A stretch of DNA of 64,000 bases from Allobosea lathyri (GTDB lineage Bacteria > Pseudomonadota > Alphaproteobacteria > Rhizobiales > Beijerinckiaceae), in NCBI RefSeq assembly GCF_900108245.1, contig NZ_FNUY01000002.1, positions 372,001-436,000 of the forward strand, written 5' to 3'. Made by a program: the position numbers and the translations under genes. Below the pieces are notes generated by a model, which was not told the origin of the DNA, ran no database searches, and saw nothing but the letters and a program-made list of their open reading frames with translations. Positions within the stretch are counted from its first letter, which is position 1; each line of letters begins with the position of its first letter. This document shows, piece after piece, positions 25,872 through 35,487 of the stretch.

Positions 25872-27116
25872 TTAACGGTCAGCGCGGGCCAGCACCGTCT
25901 GCAGGAGCACGTTGAGGCCGGGCTCCAGGTCCTCGCGCGTGCAGAGTTCGGCATTATTGTGGGTGATGCCGCCCTTGCAGGGTGCGAAGATCATCGTCGT
26001 CGGCGCGTGGCGGGCGACGAAATAGGCGTCGTGCCCGGCCTGGCTCAGGATGTCCTGGGTCCGATAGCCCAGCGCGAGCGAGGTCATGCGGACCTGATCG
26101 ATCAGCTCCTGCGCGAAGATGCGTCCACCCCATTTCCAGACATCGAGCACCTCGGCGGTGCAATCGGTGCGCGCTGCCGCCTCCCCCACTGCGCGGCGCA
26201 TGCGCTCGGCCATCACCTCGGAAGTTTCAGGGTCGGGATGGCGGACATCGCCGACGGCCTGCGCCCAGTCGGAGAGGATGCCCGGCTTGTTGGGCCAGGC
26301 GACGAGGCGCGCAGCCGTGGCCTTGCCGCCGCTGCCGGCATGATCCCAGCCGAGATCATCCACCGCCACAAGGAAGCGCGCGCCTGCCAGCAACGCATTC
26401 TTGCGCCGCTCCATCGGCCAGGGGCCGGTATGGGCGGTTTCACCGCGGAACTCGACCAGCATGCCGGTGGACGGGAAACCGCCGGTGACGACACCGACCT
26501 GCATGCCGTCCCGATCGAGGATCGGGCCCTGCTCGATGTGGAACTCGAAATAAGCGTCGAACTCATGCGGGCTCGCCTCCATCTCGCCGAGATAGCCGAT
26601 GCGCGCCAGTTCCTCGCCGATCGACTTGCCGTCATCGTCGCGCCGGCCTTGTGCCCAATCAAGCGTGTAGGCGCCGGTAAAGCAACCGGAGCCGACCATG
26701 GGTGGCGAGAAGCGCGCGCCCTCCTCATTGGTCCAGTTGACGACTTCCAGCGGCCGCCGGGTACGATGGCCCAGCGCATCGAGCGTGCGGCAAACTTCCA
26801 GCCCGGCCAACACGCCCGCGATGCCGTCGAAGCGCCCGCCATTGATCTGCGTATCGAGATGGCTGCCCATCACCACGGGCGGCAGGCTGTCATCCGTTCC
26901 GGCCCGCCGGGCAAAGATATTGCCGATGCCGTCGACGCGGATGCTCAGGCCCGCCTGGCGACACCAGCCGACGAACTCGTCGCGGATCTCCTTGTCGGAA
27001 TCGGACACGGCAAGCCGCGAGAGGCCGCCCGGCCGGCCGGGGCCGATTTCGGCCGAGCGCTCGATCGTGGCCCAGAAGCGTTCGATATCGACGCGGGCAT
27101 TTGCAGGCAGGGGCAT
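25872..27116 (-). CDS. M20-family Zn hydrolase, N-carbamoyl-amino-acid hydrolase/allantoate amidohydrolase type
   Basis: The 414-residue dinuclear metal amidohydrolase has metal-site words MGSHLDTQINGGRFDG and NEEGARFSPPMVGSG. The dimerisation and substrate region contains FHIEQGPILD and VEFRGETAHTGPWPM, and a final metal His lies near ITHNNAELC. This pattern is specific for the hydantoinase/carbamoylase branch rather than aminoacylases. The start at 27116 follows aagaga and gives the usual N-terminal helix. Neighbouring genes encode an FAD oxidase and a peptide-type transporter, consistent with use of nitrogen compounds. The exact amide is unknown. Confidence 0.9.
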   Translation of the reverse strand: MPLPANARVDIERFWATIERSAEIGPGRPGGLSRLAVSDSDKEIRDEFVGWCRQAGLSIRVDGIGNIFARRAGTDDSLPPVVMGSHLDTQINGGRFDGIAGVLAGLEVCRTLDALGHRTRRPLEVVNWTNEEGARFSPPMVGSGCFTGAYTLDWAQGRRDDDGKSIGEELARIGYLGEMEASPHEFDAYFEFHIEQGPILDRDGMQVGVVTGGFPSTGMLVEFRGETAHTGPWPMERRKNALLAGARFLVAVDDLGWDHAGSGGKATAARLVAWPNKPGILSDWAQAVGDVRHPDPETSEVMAERMRRAVGEAAARTDCTAEVLDVWKWGGRIFAQELIDQVRMTSLALGYRTQDILSQAGHDAYFVARHAPTTMIFAPCKGGITHNNAELCTREDLEPGLNVLLQTVLARADR

Positions 27117-27311
27117 GGCGATCTCTTGTCTTGATGCTTGGCCCCGCACTGCCTGGGCACGAGCGGGCTCGATCAACGATCCGCTTGGACATTCACGGGA
27201 GCGCGCAGCGCTGACAAATAGATATTGGCTATGCCTGACATCCGCGCGCCGCGATGCCGCCGCCGCTGTTTCGACGGCAACAAGCACGAGCCTGCGACGG
27301 CTGCGCTTTGC

Positions 27312-28640
27312 TCAGATCTCGGCGGCGTCGAGCCTGCGATAGAGCGGCAGCGCGAACGGGGCGATCTTGCGGACGATGCTGCGGAAGGGCTGCGCCTTCG
27401 GCTCGGAGAGCGGCAGGCCCAGCGTCTCGATGGCAGTCCCTTGCGTCGCCTTGGCGAGCTCGCGGCCAAGCGAGATCGAGAGCGCCACCGCCCGGCCGTT
27501 GCAACCGGTCCAGCCATAGCCCTCGGGGCCGAGCCGGTGGATGCGGGGATAGCCCGGCACCTGCGGCTTCAGCAGATCGTCGGGCGTCATGCCGATATAG
27601 CCTGACCAGACATAGTCGAACGTGACCTCCCCGAGCTGCGGCCAGAGCCGCTTCAGCCGCTCGGCGATCGGAGGGCGCAGATTGGCCCCGCCCGATCCGG
27701 GGAACACGGCCGCACCGCCCGTCACCAGCCGGTCGCGCGCATCCCAGCGCGCGAAATAGAGCTCGCGATGCGTGTCCGACATCGCCTGCCTGCCGGGAAT
27801 GATTGTCTTGGCGATATTGTCGCTGATCGGCGTCGTCGCCATCTGCCAGGACAGCACCGGAATGACCTCGCCCGCCACTTCGGGGGCCAGTCCGGACTCG
27901 AATTCATCGGTATAGGCATTGGTCGCCAGCACCAGCGCACGGGCCGTCACCGAGCCCTTTGCCGTGTTGACGACCCAGCGCCCGTTCTGATGCGCCATCG
28001 CGGTCGCCGGCGAGCGCGCATGGATGGTGGCGCCGAGCTTGAGCGCGACCTCCGCGAGGCCACGCGCCAGAGCGAGCGGATTGATATGTCCGCCCGTACG
28101 GTTCCAGAAGCCGCCGAACCAGGCCTCGGAACCGAGCATGGCGGTTGTCGCCGCCCGATCGAGCAGTTCGACCGGCGCGCCAATCGCCGACCATTCCTTC
28201 ACCCGCTTCTCAGCAAGCTTGAAGCGGCCGGGCGAATGGACCGGCTGAACCCAGCCGGCCTGCTCGGCTTCGGCGGGAATGTCGTATTTCCGGACGAGAT
28301 CGAAGAGATATTGGGCGCTGTCGCGCAGCACGGCGTTGAAGCGTTCACCGGCCTCGCCATGACGCTTCACCATCGCCGACGGGTCATGCCCGGCAAGCGT
28401 TGGAATCACCTGCCCGTTGTTGCGGCCCGAAGCGCCCCAGCCCGGCTCCGCCGCCTCCAGCACCGCCACCTCATGCCCCATCTCGCGCAGATGGATCGCG
28501 GTCGACAGGCCGGTGAAGCCCGCTCCGATCACCACCACGTCTGCCGAGATGTCGCCCTCGAGCGTGGCAAGGACCGGACCGGGCTGGGCGGTTGCCGCCC
28601 AAAGCGAAGGCGGCCAGACGAAAGAGGGGGAGGCTGTCAT
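27312..28640 (-). CDS. FAD-dependent amine/amino-acid oxidoreductase (PuuB/DAO-like)
   Basis: The 442-residue flavoprotein has the dinucleotide-binding motif VVVIGAGFTGLSTAIHLRE near residue 35 and the RNNGQVIPTLAG segment that follows FAD-binding in gamma-glutamylputrescine oxidases. A late YGWTGCNGRAVALSISLGRELA closes the FAD site. The ATG at 28640 is preferred because it directly precedes the family N-terminal FVWPPSLWAATA and has a purine-rich ribosome site. It probably deaminates an amine or amino acid and could act after the adjacent amidohydrolase. Confidence 0.88.
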   Translation of the reverse strand: MTASPSFVWPPSLWAATAQPGPVLATLEGDISADVVVIGAGFTGLSTAIHLREMGHEVAVLEAAEPGWGASGRNNGQVIPTLAGHDPSAMVKRHGEAGERFNAVLRDSAQYLFDLVRKYDIPAEAEQAGWVQPVHSPGRFKLAEKRVKEWSAIGAPVELLDRAATTAMLGSEAWFGGFWNRTGGHINPLALARGLAEVALKLGATIHARSPATAMAHQNGRWVVNTAKGSVTARALVLATNAYTDEFESGLAPEVAGEVIPVLSWQMATTPISDNIAKTIIPGRQAMSDTHRELYFARWDARDRLVTGGAAVFPGSGGANLRPPIAERLKRLWPQLGEVTFDYVWSGYIGMTPDDLLKPQVPGYPRIHRLGPEGYGWTGCNGRAVALSISLGRELAKATQGTAIETLGLPLSEPKAQPFRSIVRKIAPFALPLYRRLDAAEI

Positions 28641-28994
28641 CGGATCGGTCTCTCGTTGCGCTGATCGACCGGGCAGTATCATGCCGGCCCACGCCTGCTG
28701 CGCGCCTTGCGGCAGCGACATGGATATCCTTGCCGCCCGACGAAGCTAATCGCAAGCAGGCTTGTTTTCGTCGGATTGTGCAACGGGGAATTATGTTCTC
28801 TTTCTCGGTCATCGCTCGATAAGGATTCACTCTTTTTCTGTCATTTCGGCCCGGCCGTTGAAAGTTTTACCTGCGAGACGCTATGTGTGCAGCGCAGCAG
28901 GGCTTGCCGGAATCGCCATGGCGGATCGGTTGCGCGGAGCTGCCCGTTCGGATGAACTCAGGCCCAATTGGGTTCTGGCTAAAAGGGGGGCGCC
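28641..28994. other. Divergent intergenic region with no gene recognised
   Basis: About 354 bases separate the leftward oxidoreductase from the rightward VOC gene. A locally AT-richer patch near 28786-28850 is the likeliest place for promoters. No open frame with family character, no tRNA and no strong hairpin were seen. Confidence 0.5.
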
Positions 28995-29846
28995 ATGTCG
29001 CTCAAGCATATTCTCGGCCTCGATCACGTCGTCGTCACGGTGCGCGATCTCGATGCCTCCGCCCGGCACTGGGAGCGGTTGGGCTTCACCGTCTCGCCGC
29101 GCGGAACGCATTCGCCGATCCTGGGCACTGGCAACTACACGATCATGTTCGGAGAGGATTACCTGGAATTGCTGGGTATTCTGACCGAAACCGAACAGAA
29201 CAAGCCGACCCGCGATTATCTCGCCAAGCGCGAAGGTCTGGAGCGCGCGGCCTTCACCACCGATGACGCCGCCGCTGGTGCGGCCGAGTTGAAGAGCCGT
29301 GGCCTGGAGGCGCTCGGGCCGGTCCATTTCGGCCGTCCCGTCGATCTGCCCAATGGCAGCACCGGCGAGGCACGGTTCAATGTTTTCCGCTGGCCACTCG
29401 ATCAGAACCCCGGTGGCCTGCGCATCTTCGCCTGCCAGCATCTGACGCGCGAGACAGTCTGGATCCCGGAGCTTCAGAGCCATGCCAATGGCGCGACCCG
29501 CATCGACAGGGTCGAGGTGCTGGCCGCCGACCCCAAGGCCGCAGCCGAACATCTGAGCCGGCTGATCGACGAGCCTGCGACGGCCGTCGGCGACGCCTGG
29601 AAGGTGCCGTCCGGCGGCAAGCGCGCGGATTTCCTGTTCTATGACGCGGCGAGCTTCGCCAAGCGCTATCCGGAAGCGGTGCGGGCTGGCGCGGCCGATG
29701 GCGGCGCGACCGCCATCGTGCTGGCGACCTCCGATCTCGACCGCGCCGCCAAGGCGCTGGGCGCCCTCGCCGTCACCCATGACAAAGCCGTCAGCGCACC
29801 GGCCAACGCCGGCAGCGGTGTCATCGTCAGCTTCGTATCCCAGTAA
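28995..29846 (+). CDS. VOC-superfamily protein (glyoxalase-like domain)
   Basis: The 283-residue protein contains a vicinal oxygen chelate module at the N-terminus (ILGLDHVVVTVRDLDASARHWERLGF, with the first metal His) and YLELLGILT with the acidic ligand. A second, more divergent half runs from about residue 165. It belongs to the Glyoxalase_3-like group with unknown reactions. A strong aaagggggg ribosome site precedes the ATG. It leads a run with a peptide-type ABC transporter, so a role in degrading or modifying the transported compound is plausible. Confidence 0.8.
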   Translation: MSLKHILGLDHVVVTVRDLDASARHWERLGFTVSPRGTHSPILGTGNYTIMFGEDYLELLGILTETEQNKPTRDYLAKREGLERAAFTTDDAAAGAAELKSRGLEALGPVHFGRPVDLPNGSTGEARFNVFRWPLDQNPGGLRIFACQHLTRETVWIPELQSHANGATRIDRVEVLAADPKAAAEHLSRLIDEPATAVGDAWKVPSGGKRADFLFYDAASFAKRYPEAVRAGAADGGATAIVLATSDLDRAAKALGALAVTHDKAVSAPANAGSGVIVSFVSQ

Positions 29847-29944
29847 ACCGGACCGTTTCCCGCCGTTGGCGGTCCGTCATTTGACGGGCCGCCAAGACGT
29901 CCGGCATCGTTGCCAATATCGAACGCCCGACCCAGGAGATTTCC

Positions 29945-31549
29945 ATGGACATGACCCGCCGCGCCGCGCTGCTGACCAGCGCCGCCATCGCCTCCAGCGT
30001 CATGTTTCCCATGCGCTCCTTCGCCCAGACGACGCCGCGCAAGGGCGGCGTCTTCACGGTCCATTACGGCGCCGAGCAGCGCCAGCTGAACCCGAGCCTG
30101 CAGGCCTCGACCGGTGTCTACATCATCGGGGGCAAGATCCAGGAGCAGCTGGTCGACCTCGACGCCAAGGGCGACCCCGTCGGCGTGCTCGCCGAGAGCT
30201 GGGAAGCCACGCCCGATGGCAAGACCATCACCTTCAAGCTGCGGCCCGGCGTCACCTGGCATGACGGCAAGCCCTTCACCTCGGCGGACGTGCAGTTCAC
30301 CGCCATGGAGATGTGGAAGAAGATCCTGAACTACGGCACGACGCTGCAGCTCTTCCTGACGGCAGTCGACACGCCCGACCCGCTGACCGCCGTGTTCCGC
30401 TATGAGCGGCCGATGCCGCTGCAGCTGCTGCTGCGGGCGCTGCCCGATCTGGGCTACATCTCGCCGCGCCATCTCTATGAGGGCAAGGGCGACATCCGCC
30501 AGAACCCGGTCAATCTCGCGCCTGTCGGCACCGGCCCGTTCAAGTTCGTCGCTTACGAGCGCGGTCAGCACGTCATCGCCGACCGCAACCCGAACTACTG
30601 GCGTCCGAACGCGCCCTATCTCGATCGCATCGTCTGGCGCGTCGTCACCGACCGTTCCGCTGCCGCCGCCCAGATGGAAGCGGGGCAGATCCATTACAGC
30701 CCGTTCTCCGGCCTGACGATCTCGGATTCGGCCCGCCTCGCCAAGGATCCGCGCTTCATCGTTTCCACCAAGGGCAATGAGGGCAACGCCCGCACCAACA
30801 CGGTGGAGTTCAATTTCCGCCGCAAGGAGCTTGCCGACATCCGCGTGCGCCGCGCCATCGCGCATGCGCTGGACATCCCCTTCTTCATCGAGAACTTCCT
30901 CGGCGACTTCGCCAAGCGCGGCACCGGCCCCGTGCCCTCGGTCTCGACCGACTTCTACCCCGCCGATAACGGCCCGCAATATCCGTTCGACAAGGCTCTC
31001 GCCGCCAAGCTGCTCGACGAGGCCGGTTTCAAGGCCGGCGCGGGCGGCACGCGCTTCTCGCTGCGGCTGCTGCCGGCGCCCTGGGGCGAGGACATCACGC
31101 TTTTTGCCACCTTCATCCAGCAGTCGCTGGCCAATGTCGGCATCAAGGTCGAGATCGTGCGCACCGATGGCGGCGGCTTCCTGAAGCAGGTCTATAACGA
31201 CTGGGATTTCGATCTCGCCACCGGCTGGCACCAGTATCGCAACGACCCTGCCGTTTCGACGACGGTGTGGTACCGCTCGGGCCAGCCCAAGGGCGCGCCC
31301 TGGACCAATCAGTGGGACTGGACCGACCCGACGATCGACAAGATCATCGACGATGCTGCGACCGAGGTGGATACTGGCAAGCGCAAGGCGCTCTATGGCG
31401 ATTTCGTGCGGCGCGCCAATACGGAGATTCCGATCTGGACGCCGATCGAGCAGATCTTCCTGACGGCGATCACCGCCAAGGCGCGCAACCACTCCAATAC
31501 GCCGCGCTGGGGCTCCAGCTCGTGGCATGATTTGTGGTTGGCCGAGTGA
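29945..31549 (+). CDS. ABC transporter substrate-binding protein, family 5
   Basis: The 534-residue periplasmic protein has a Tat-like leader (MTRRAALLTSAAIASSV) ending near SFAQ. Family 5 motifs follow: LNPSLQASTGVYIIGGKIQEQL, LAESWEATPDGKTITFKLRPGVTWHDGKPFTSADV and PVGTGPFKFV. It is the binding protein of the complete transporter whose permeases and fused ATPase are encoded downstream. The gap to the first permease holds a large inverted repeat. Confidence 0.93.
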   Translation: MDMTRRAALLTSAAIASSVMFPMRSFAQTTPRKGGVFTVHYGAEQRQLNPSLQASTGVYIIGGKIQEQLVDLDAKGDPVGVLAESWEATPDGKTITFKLRPGVTWHDGKPFTSADVQFTAMEMWKKILNYGTTLQLFLTAVDTPDPLTAVFRYERPMPLQLLLRALPDLGYISPRHLYEGKGDIRQNPVNLAPVGTGPFKFVAYERGQHVIADRNPNYWRPNAPYLDRIVWRVVTDRSAAAAQMEAGQIHYSPFSGLTISDSARLAKDPRFIVSTKGNEGNARTNTVEFNFRRKELADIRVRRAIAHALDIPFFIENFLGDFAKRGTGPVPSVSTDFYPADNGPQYPFDKALAAKLLDEAGFKAGAGGTRFSLRLLPAPWGEDITLFATFIQQSLANVGIKVEIVRTDGGGFLKQVYNDWDFDLATGWHQYRNDPAVSTTVWYRSGQPKGAPWTNQWDWTDPTIDKIIDDAATEVDTGKRKALYGDFVRRANTEIPIWTPIEQIFLTAITAKARNHSNTPRWGSSSWHDLWLAE

Positions 31550-31570
31550 TGCGTTTGCTTTTCTTCTCCT

Positions 31571-31690
31571 TCCCCCCGCTTGCGGTGGGGAAGGTCGGGA
31601 TGGGGGGCCGGAAAGCCGGAGCGCCGTCCGTCGTCGTTGCATCAAGCGGAACTGCCCCCCACCCAACCCTCCCCACCGCAAGCGGGGGGA
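31571..31690. repeat. Inverted repeat, family D, overlapping a ribosome binding site
   Basis: A perfect 20-base arm pair (31571-31590, tccccccgcttgcggtgggg, with 31671-31690) brackets about 80 bases containing additional complementary G/C-rich words. The right arm runs directly into ggaggg at 31688-31693. That is a well-placed ribosome site for the permease ATG at 31702, so folding would hide part of it. Confidence 0.9.
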
Positions 31691-31701
31691 GGGCTTAGGC
31701 C

Positions 31702-32679
31702 ATGCGCGTTCTAGCTCTCGCGGGGCGACGTCTGGCCGCTTCGATCCCGACCCTGTTCCTGATCCTGATCGGGGTGTTCCTCCTGCTGCAATTCGCGCCG
31801 GGCGACACTGTCGATGCGATGATGGCGCAGATGGGCGGCGGCGATGCCACCACCGCAAGGCAGCTGCGCGAATTCTATGGCCTGGACCTGTCGCTTGGCG
31901 CCCAGCTCGCCAACTATCTCTGGCGGCTGGTCAGGCTCGATCTTGGATTCTCGGCGATCTACGGCAAGCCGGTGGCGACCGTCATCGCCGAGCGGCTGCC
32001 GGCGACGCTGCTGCTGATGACGGCCGCTCTGTCGCTTGCCTTCTTCTTCGGGTTGATCCTGGGCGTCGTCGCGGCGCGCGGCGTCAATAAATGGCAGGAC
32101 ACGCTGATCTCGACGCTCGGCCTCGTCTTCTACGCGATGCCGACCTTCTGGTTCGGTCTGATGGCGATCATCGTCTTTGCGATCTATCTGCAATGGTTGC
32201 CGGCGGGCGGTTTCGAGGACATCACGGTCGGGCTCACCGGCCTGGCCCGCACGCTCGATATCATCCGGCACCTCGTGCTGCCGACGCTGACGCTGGGCCT
32301 GTTCTACATGGCCATCTACCTGCGCATCATGCGCGGCTCGATGCTGGAGGTGCTGAACCTCGATTTCGTCCGCACCGCCCGCGCCAAGGGCATGGACGAG
32401 ACGCGGGTCGTGGTGCGCCATGTCCTGCGCAACGCCTTGCTGCCGATGGTGACGCTGATCGGCCTGCAGGCCGGCACAATGCTCGGCGGTTCCGTCGTCG
32501 TTGAGAGCGTGTTCTCGCTGCCGGGCCTAGGGCGCCTCGCCTATGAATCGGTCATCCAGCGCGATCTCAACACATTGCTGGGGATCGTCTTCGTCTCGGC
32601 GTTGCTGGTGATCGCGGTGAACTTCATCGTCGATCTGCTCTATGCCCGGCTCGACCCGCGCATCACGGCGGGACGCTGA
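31702..32679 (+). CDS. ABC transporter permease, DppB type
   Basis: The 325-residue inner-membrane protein has an N-terminal transmembrane helix (LFLILIGVFLLLQFAPGD), the LDLGFSAIYGKPV segment and the cytoplasmic EAA loop RTARAKGMDETRVVVRHVLRNALLPM. The final VVESVFSLPGLGRLAYESV is diagnostic of DppB/OppB. It is followed by another repeat before dppC, so the operon is interrupted by repeats twice. Confidence 0.93.
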   Translation: MRVLALAGRRLAASIPTLFLILIGVFLLLQFAPGDTVDAMMAQMGGGDATTARQLREFYGLDLSLGAQLANYLWRLVRLDLGFSAIYGKPVATVIAERLPATLLLMTAALSLAFFFGLILGVVAARGVNKWQDTLISTLGLVFYAMPTFWFGLMAIIVFAIYLQWLPAGGFEDITVGLTGLARTLDIIRHLVLPTLTLGLFYMAIYLRIMRGSMLEVLNLDFVRTARAKGMDETRVVVRHVLRNALLPMVTLIGLQAGTMLGGSVVVESVFSLPGLGRLAYESVIQRDLNTLLGIVFVSALLVIAVNFIVDLLYARLDPRITAGR

Positions 32680-32699
32680 GCCATGGCGTTCAAGGGAAA

Positions 32700-32853
32700 C
32701 ACGCCGTCATTCCGGGGCTTCGCGCAGCGAAGAGCCCGGACCCCAGAACCGCTACGGATTCAGGAAAGGGTGACGGACAGACGAGCTTCTGCGAAAAGGC
32801 GCATCGATTCTGGGTTCCGGGCTCAGGCCTGCGGCCTGCCCCGGAATGACGGC
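32700..32853. repeat. Long inverted intergenic repeat, family B copy 2
   Basis: The left end shares about 54 bases with 3057-3110, differing at one position. The right arm ends in ccccggaatgacggc, complementary to the left gccgtcattccgggg. It sits between the two permease genes of one transporter, an unusual place for a large hairpin. Confidence 0.88.
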
Positions 32854-32881
32854 CTTCGCGCAGGCAACGGGGTCTAGAGCC

Positions 32882-33712
32882 ATGTCCCTCCTGAAACTCT
32901 ATTTCCGCAGTCCCTCGGCCATTATCGGCCTGTTGCTGCTGCTGCTCGTACTGGCGATGGCGGCAACGGCCGACTGGTTCTACCCGCGCGATCCGCTGGC
33001 GCTGGCGGGGCGGCCGCTGCTTTGGCCGTTCACCAATCCGCGCTTCCTGCTCGGCACCGATAATTCCGGCCGCGACATCGCCGCACAGATCTTTCACGGC
33101 GCCCGCATCTCGCTGCTGATCGGCGTGGTCGCGACGGTGATCTCGATCATGATCGGCATCACCATCGGCGCCTTCGCGGGCTATTATGGCGGCTGGGTCG
33201 ACACCGCGCTGATGCGTGTCACCGAAGCGTTCCAGACGCTGCCGAACTTCATCCTGCTGCTGGTGCTGGTCGCGGTCTTCGGCTCGACCATCACCACGGT
33301 CACCGTCGCCATAGGCATCGTCTCCTGGCCGGCCTCGGCGCGGCTGACGCGCGCCGAGTTCCTGTCGCTGCGCAGCCGTGAGTTCGTCCAGGCGGGACGC
33401 ACGCTCGGCCTCAAGGATGCGAAGCTGATCTTCGGCGAGATCCTGCCCAACGCCCTGCCCCCGGTCATCGTCTATGCGAGCGTCGTGATGGCAGTCGCGA
33501 TCCTGCTCGAAAGCGCGCTCGCCTTCCTGAAGCTCTCGGACCCGAACGTCGCCTCCTGGGGCAATCTTATCGGCGCCGGCCGCGACGTGTTGCGCGTGCA
33601 ATGGTATGTTTCGGCTATTCCCGGCGTCGCCATCCTGATCACAGTGCTTGCCGTCTCGCTGGTCGGCCAGGGGCTCAACGATGCCCTCAACCCAAGGCTG
33701 AAGGGCCGATGA
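32882..33712 (+). CDS. ABC transporter permease, DppC type
   Basis: The 276-residue permease has the DppC motif [26 protein letters not shown] and a later [24 protein letters not shown]. About six transmembrane helices are visible. The start at 32882 gives the expected short cytoplasmic N-terminus ([15 protein letters not shown]). Its stop overlaps the ATPase start (ATGA), so translation is coupled. Confidence 0.92.
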   Translation: MSLLKLYFRSPSAIIGLLLLLLVLAMAATADWFYPRDPLALAGRPLLWPFTNPRFLLGTDNSGRDIAAQIFHGARISLLIGVVATVISIMIGITIGAFAGYYGGWVDTALMRVTEAFQTLPNFILLLVLVAVFGSTITTVTVAIGIVSWPASARLTRAEFLSLRSREFVQAGRTLGLKDAKLIFGEILPNALPPVIVYASVVMAVAILLESALAFLKLSDPNVASWGNLIGAGRDVLRVQWYVSAIPGVAILITVLAVSLVGQGLNDALNPRLKGR

Positions 33713-35331
33713 CACCGATCCTCGTCCTCGACACCGTCAGCGTAAAGCTGCCTGAAGGCGCCGACCGCTCGCACGCCATGAGCGATGTGACGCTCTCGGT
33801 CGCCGCCAATGAGATTCTCTGCGTCGTCGGCGAATCCGGTTCCGGCAAGTCGATGACCGCCAATGCGATCATGCGGCTGCTGCCGGGCGGCGTCGCGATC
33901 GATGGCGGGCGCATCCTGTTCGAGGGGCGCGACCTCGCCGGGGTCAGCGAAGCCGAGATGCGCAAGGTGCGCGGCGCCGGCATCGCGATGATCTTCCAGG
34001 AGCCGATGACGGCGCTGAACCCGCTGCGCACCATCGGCGACCAGATCGCCGAGATGTTCGAGATTCACACCGATCTGTCGAAGCGCGAGATCGCGACCCG
34101 CGTGCTTGCTCTGCTCGAAGAGGTCCGCATTCCCGATCCGGCGCTCGCGATCAAGGCCTATCCGCACGAACTCTCCGGCGGCCAGCGCCAGCGCGCCATG
34201 ATCGCCATGGCGCTCGCGCTCGACCCCAGGGTTCTGATCGCCGACGAGCCGACGACGGCGCTCGATGTGACGACGCAGGCGCAGATTCTCGAACTCATCC
34301 GCGACCTGCAGAAGCGCAAGGGCACGGCGGTCCTGTTCATCACCCATGATTTCGGCGTGGTCGCCGAGATCGCCGACCGGGTCGCGGTGATGAGCCAGGG
34401 CCGCGTCGTCGAGCAGGGCGTCGCCAGTGCCGTGCTGGAAAACCCGCAGCATGCCTATACGCGCCAGTTGATCGCAGCCGTGCCGCCACTGAAGGCGCCG
34501 CCGCCACGCCCGCTCGGCACCGAGCCTATCCTGACCATCGACCATGTCTCGAAGACCTATCGCACCGGCGGCTTTCTGGGACGCGGGCAGCGCGTCACCC
34601 ATGCGGTCAAGGATGTGTCGCTTGTCCTGCCCAAGGGCGGCACGCTCGGCATCGTCGGTGAGTCCGGCTCCGGCAAGTCGACGCTGGCGCGCTGCCTCGT
34701 GCGTCTGATCGACCCGGAAAGTGGCGAGATCCGGCTGAACGGTCGCGATCTGGCCTGCCTGACCCGGGAGGAAATGCGCGCGGAGACGCGTCATATCCAG
34801 ATGGTGTTCCAGGACCCCTTCGCCTCGCTCAATCCGCGCCGCAAGGCCGGGGAACTGGTGGCACAGGGGCTGATCGTGCACGGCACTGCGCGCAGCGAGG
34901 CACTTGCACGCGCCAAGGAGCTGTTTGCGCTGGTTGGGCTCGATCCGGCGGCGACCGACCGCTACCCGCATGAATTCTCCGGCGGGCAGCGCCAGCGCAT
35001 CGGCCTTGCCCGGGCGCTGGCGCTCGAGCCCGATGTGCTGGTAGCCGATGAACCGGTCTCGGCTCTCGACGTCTCCGTCCAGGCGCAGGTTTTGAAGCTG
35101 CTGGCCGAACTGCGCCAGCGCCTTGGCCTGTCGATCGTCTTCATCACCCATGATCTGCGCGTCGCCGCTCAGGTCTGCGACCTGGTCGCGGTGATGAAGA
35201 GCGGCGAGATGGTGGAAGCAGGCCCGATCGGAGAGGTTTTCGGCAATCCGCAGCACGCCTATACCCAGGCGCTTCTCGCCTCCATTCCCGGCCGCGATTT
35301 CGGCTTGAGGCGCCAGGCGGAAGTGGCGTGA
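33709..35331 (+). CDS. Fused double ABC ATPase, DppD-DppF (GsiA-like)
   Basis: This single 540-residue protein contains two complete nucleotide-binding domains. The first has [25 protein letters not shown] and [12 protein letters not shown]. The second has [28 protein letters not shown] and [12 protein letters not shown]. The C-terminal oligopeptide-type extension ([17 protein letters not shown]) is present after the second domain, and [15 protein letters not shown] after the first. It powers the adjacent permeases and is the only dipeptide-type ATPase in the window, so it may also serve the ATPase-less system at 21064-24558. Confidence 0.94.
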   Translation: MTPILVLDTVSVKLPEGADRSHAMSDVTLSVAANEILCVVGESGSGKSMTANAIMRLLPGGVAIDGGRILFEGRDLAGVSEAEMRKVRGAGIAMIFQEPMTALNPLRTIGDQIAEMFEIHTDLSKREIATRVLALLEEVRIPDPALAIKAYPHELSGGQRQRAMIAMALALDPRVLIADEPTTALDVTTQAQILELIRDLQKRKGTAVLFITHDFGVVAEIADRVAVMSQGRVVEQGVASAVLENPQHAYTRQLIAAVPPLKAPPPRPLGTEPILTIDHVSKTYRTGGFLGRGQRVTHAVKDVSLVLPKGGTLGIVGESGSGKSTLARCLVRLIDPESGEIRLNGRDLACLTREEMRAETRHIQMVFQDPFASLNPRRKAGELVAQGLIVHGTARSEALARAKELFALVGLDPAATDRYPHEFSGGQRQRIGLARALALEPDVLVADEPVSALDVSVQAQVLKLLAELRQRLGLSIVFITHDLRVAAQVCDLVAVMKSGEMVEAGPIGEVFGNPQHAYTQALLASIPGRDFGLRRQAEVA

Positions 35332-35350
35332 GGCGCAGATAGCGGCGCGG

Positions 35351-35417
35351 GTCATTTCAGCTCGCGGCGCGCTGTTCATTGAAGCTCGCGGCGCGATTCA
35401 TTGCAGCTCGCGGCGCG
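35351..35417. repeat. Three direct repeats upstream of an oxidoreductase gene
   Basis: The word agctcgcggcgcg occurs at 35359, 35383 and 35405, each preceded by a tcatt-type word (gtcatttc, ttcattga, ttcattgc). Spacings are 24 and 22 bases, close to two helical turns. The layout fits an operator array or a short tandem expansion; it lies between the ATPase stop and the next gene. Confidence 0.85.
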
Positions 35418-35487
35418 TGCTCCTGTTCTTGAAGCCAGCAGGCTAGCGGTCTACTGCTTCGCGGTCGTCTTCCTCTCCCCATAGACA

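Noticed and set aside
29666..31858. Very long minus-strand open frame (730 codons) opposite the binding protein gene
   Set aside because: It is antisense to a clear family 5 protein, is rich in Arg/Asp/Ala without domain motifs, and reflects third-position GC bias.
33472..35379. 635-codon minus-strand frame opposite the fused ATPase
   Set aside because: It mirrors the ABC ATPase sequence and lacks domain features of its own.
35351..35417. CRISPR array
   Set aside because: Only three short units with spacers of about ten bases and no cas genes are present; repeats and spacers are too short.
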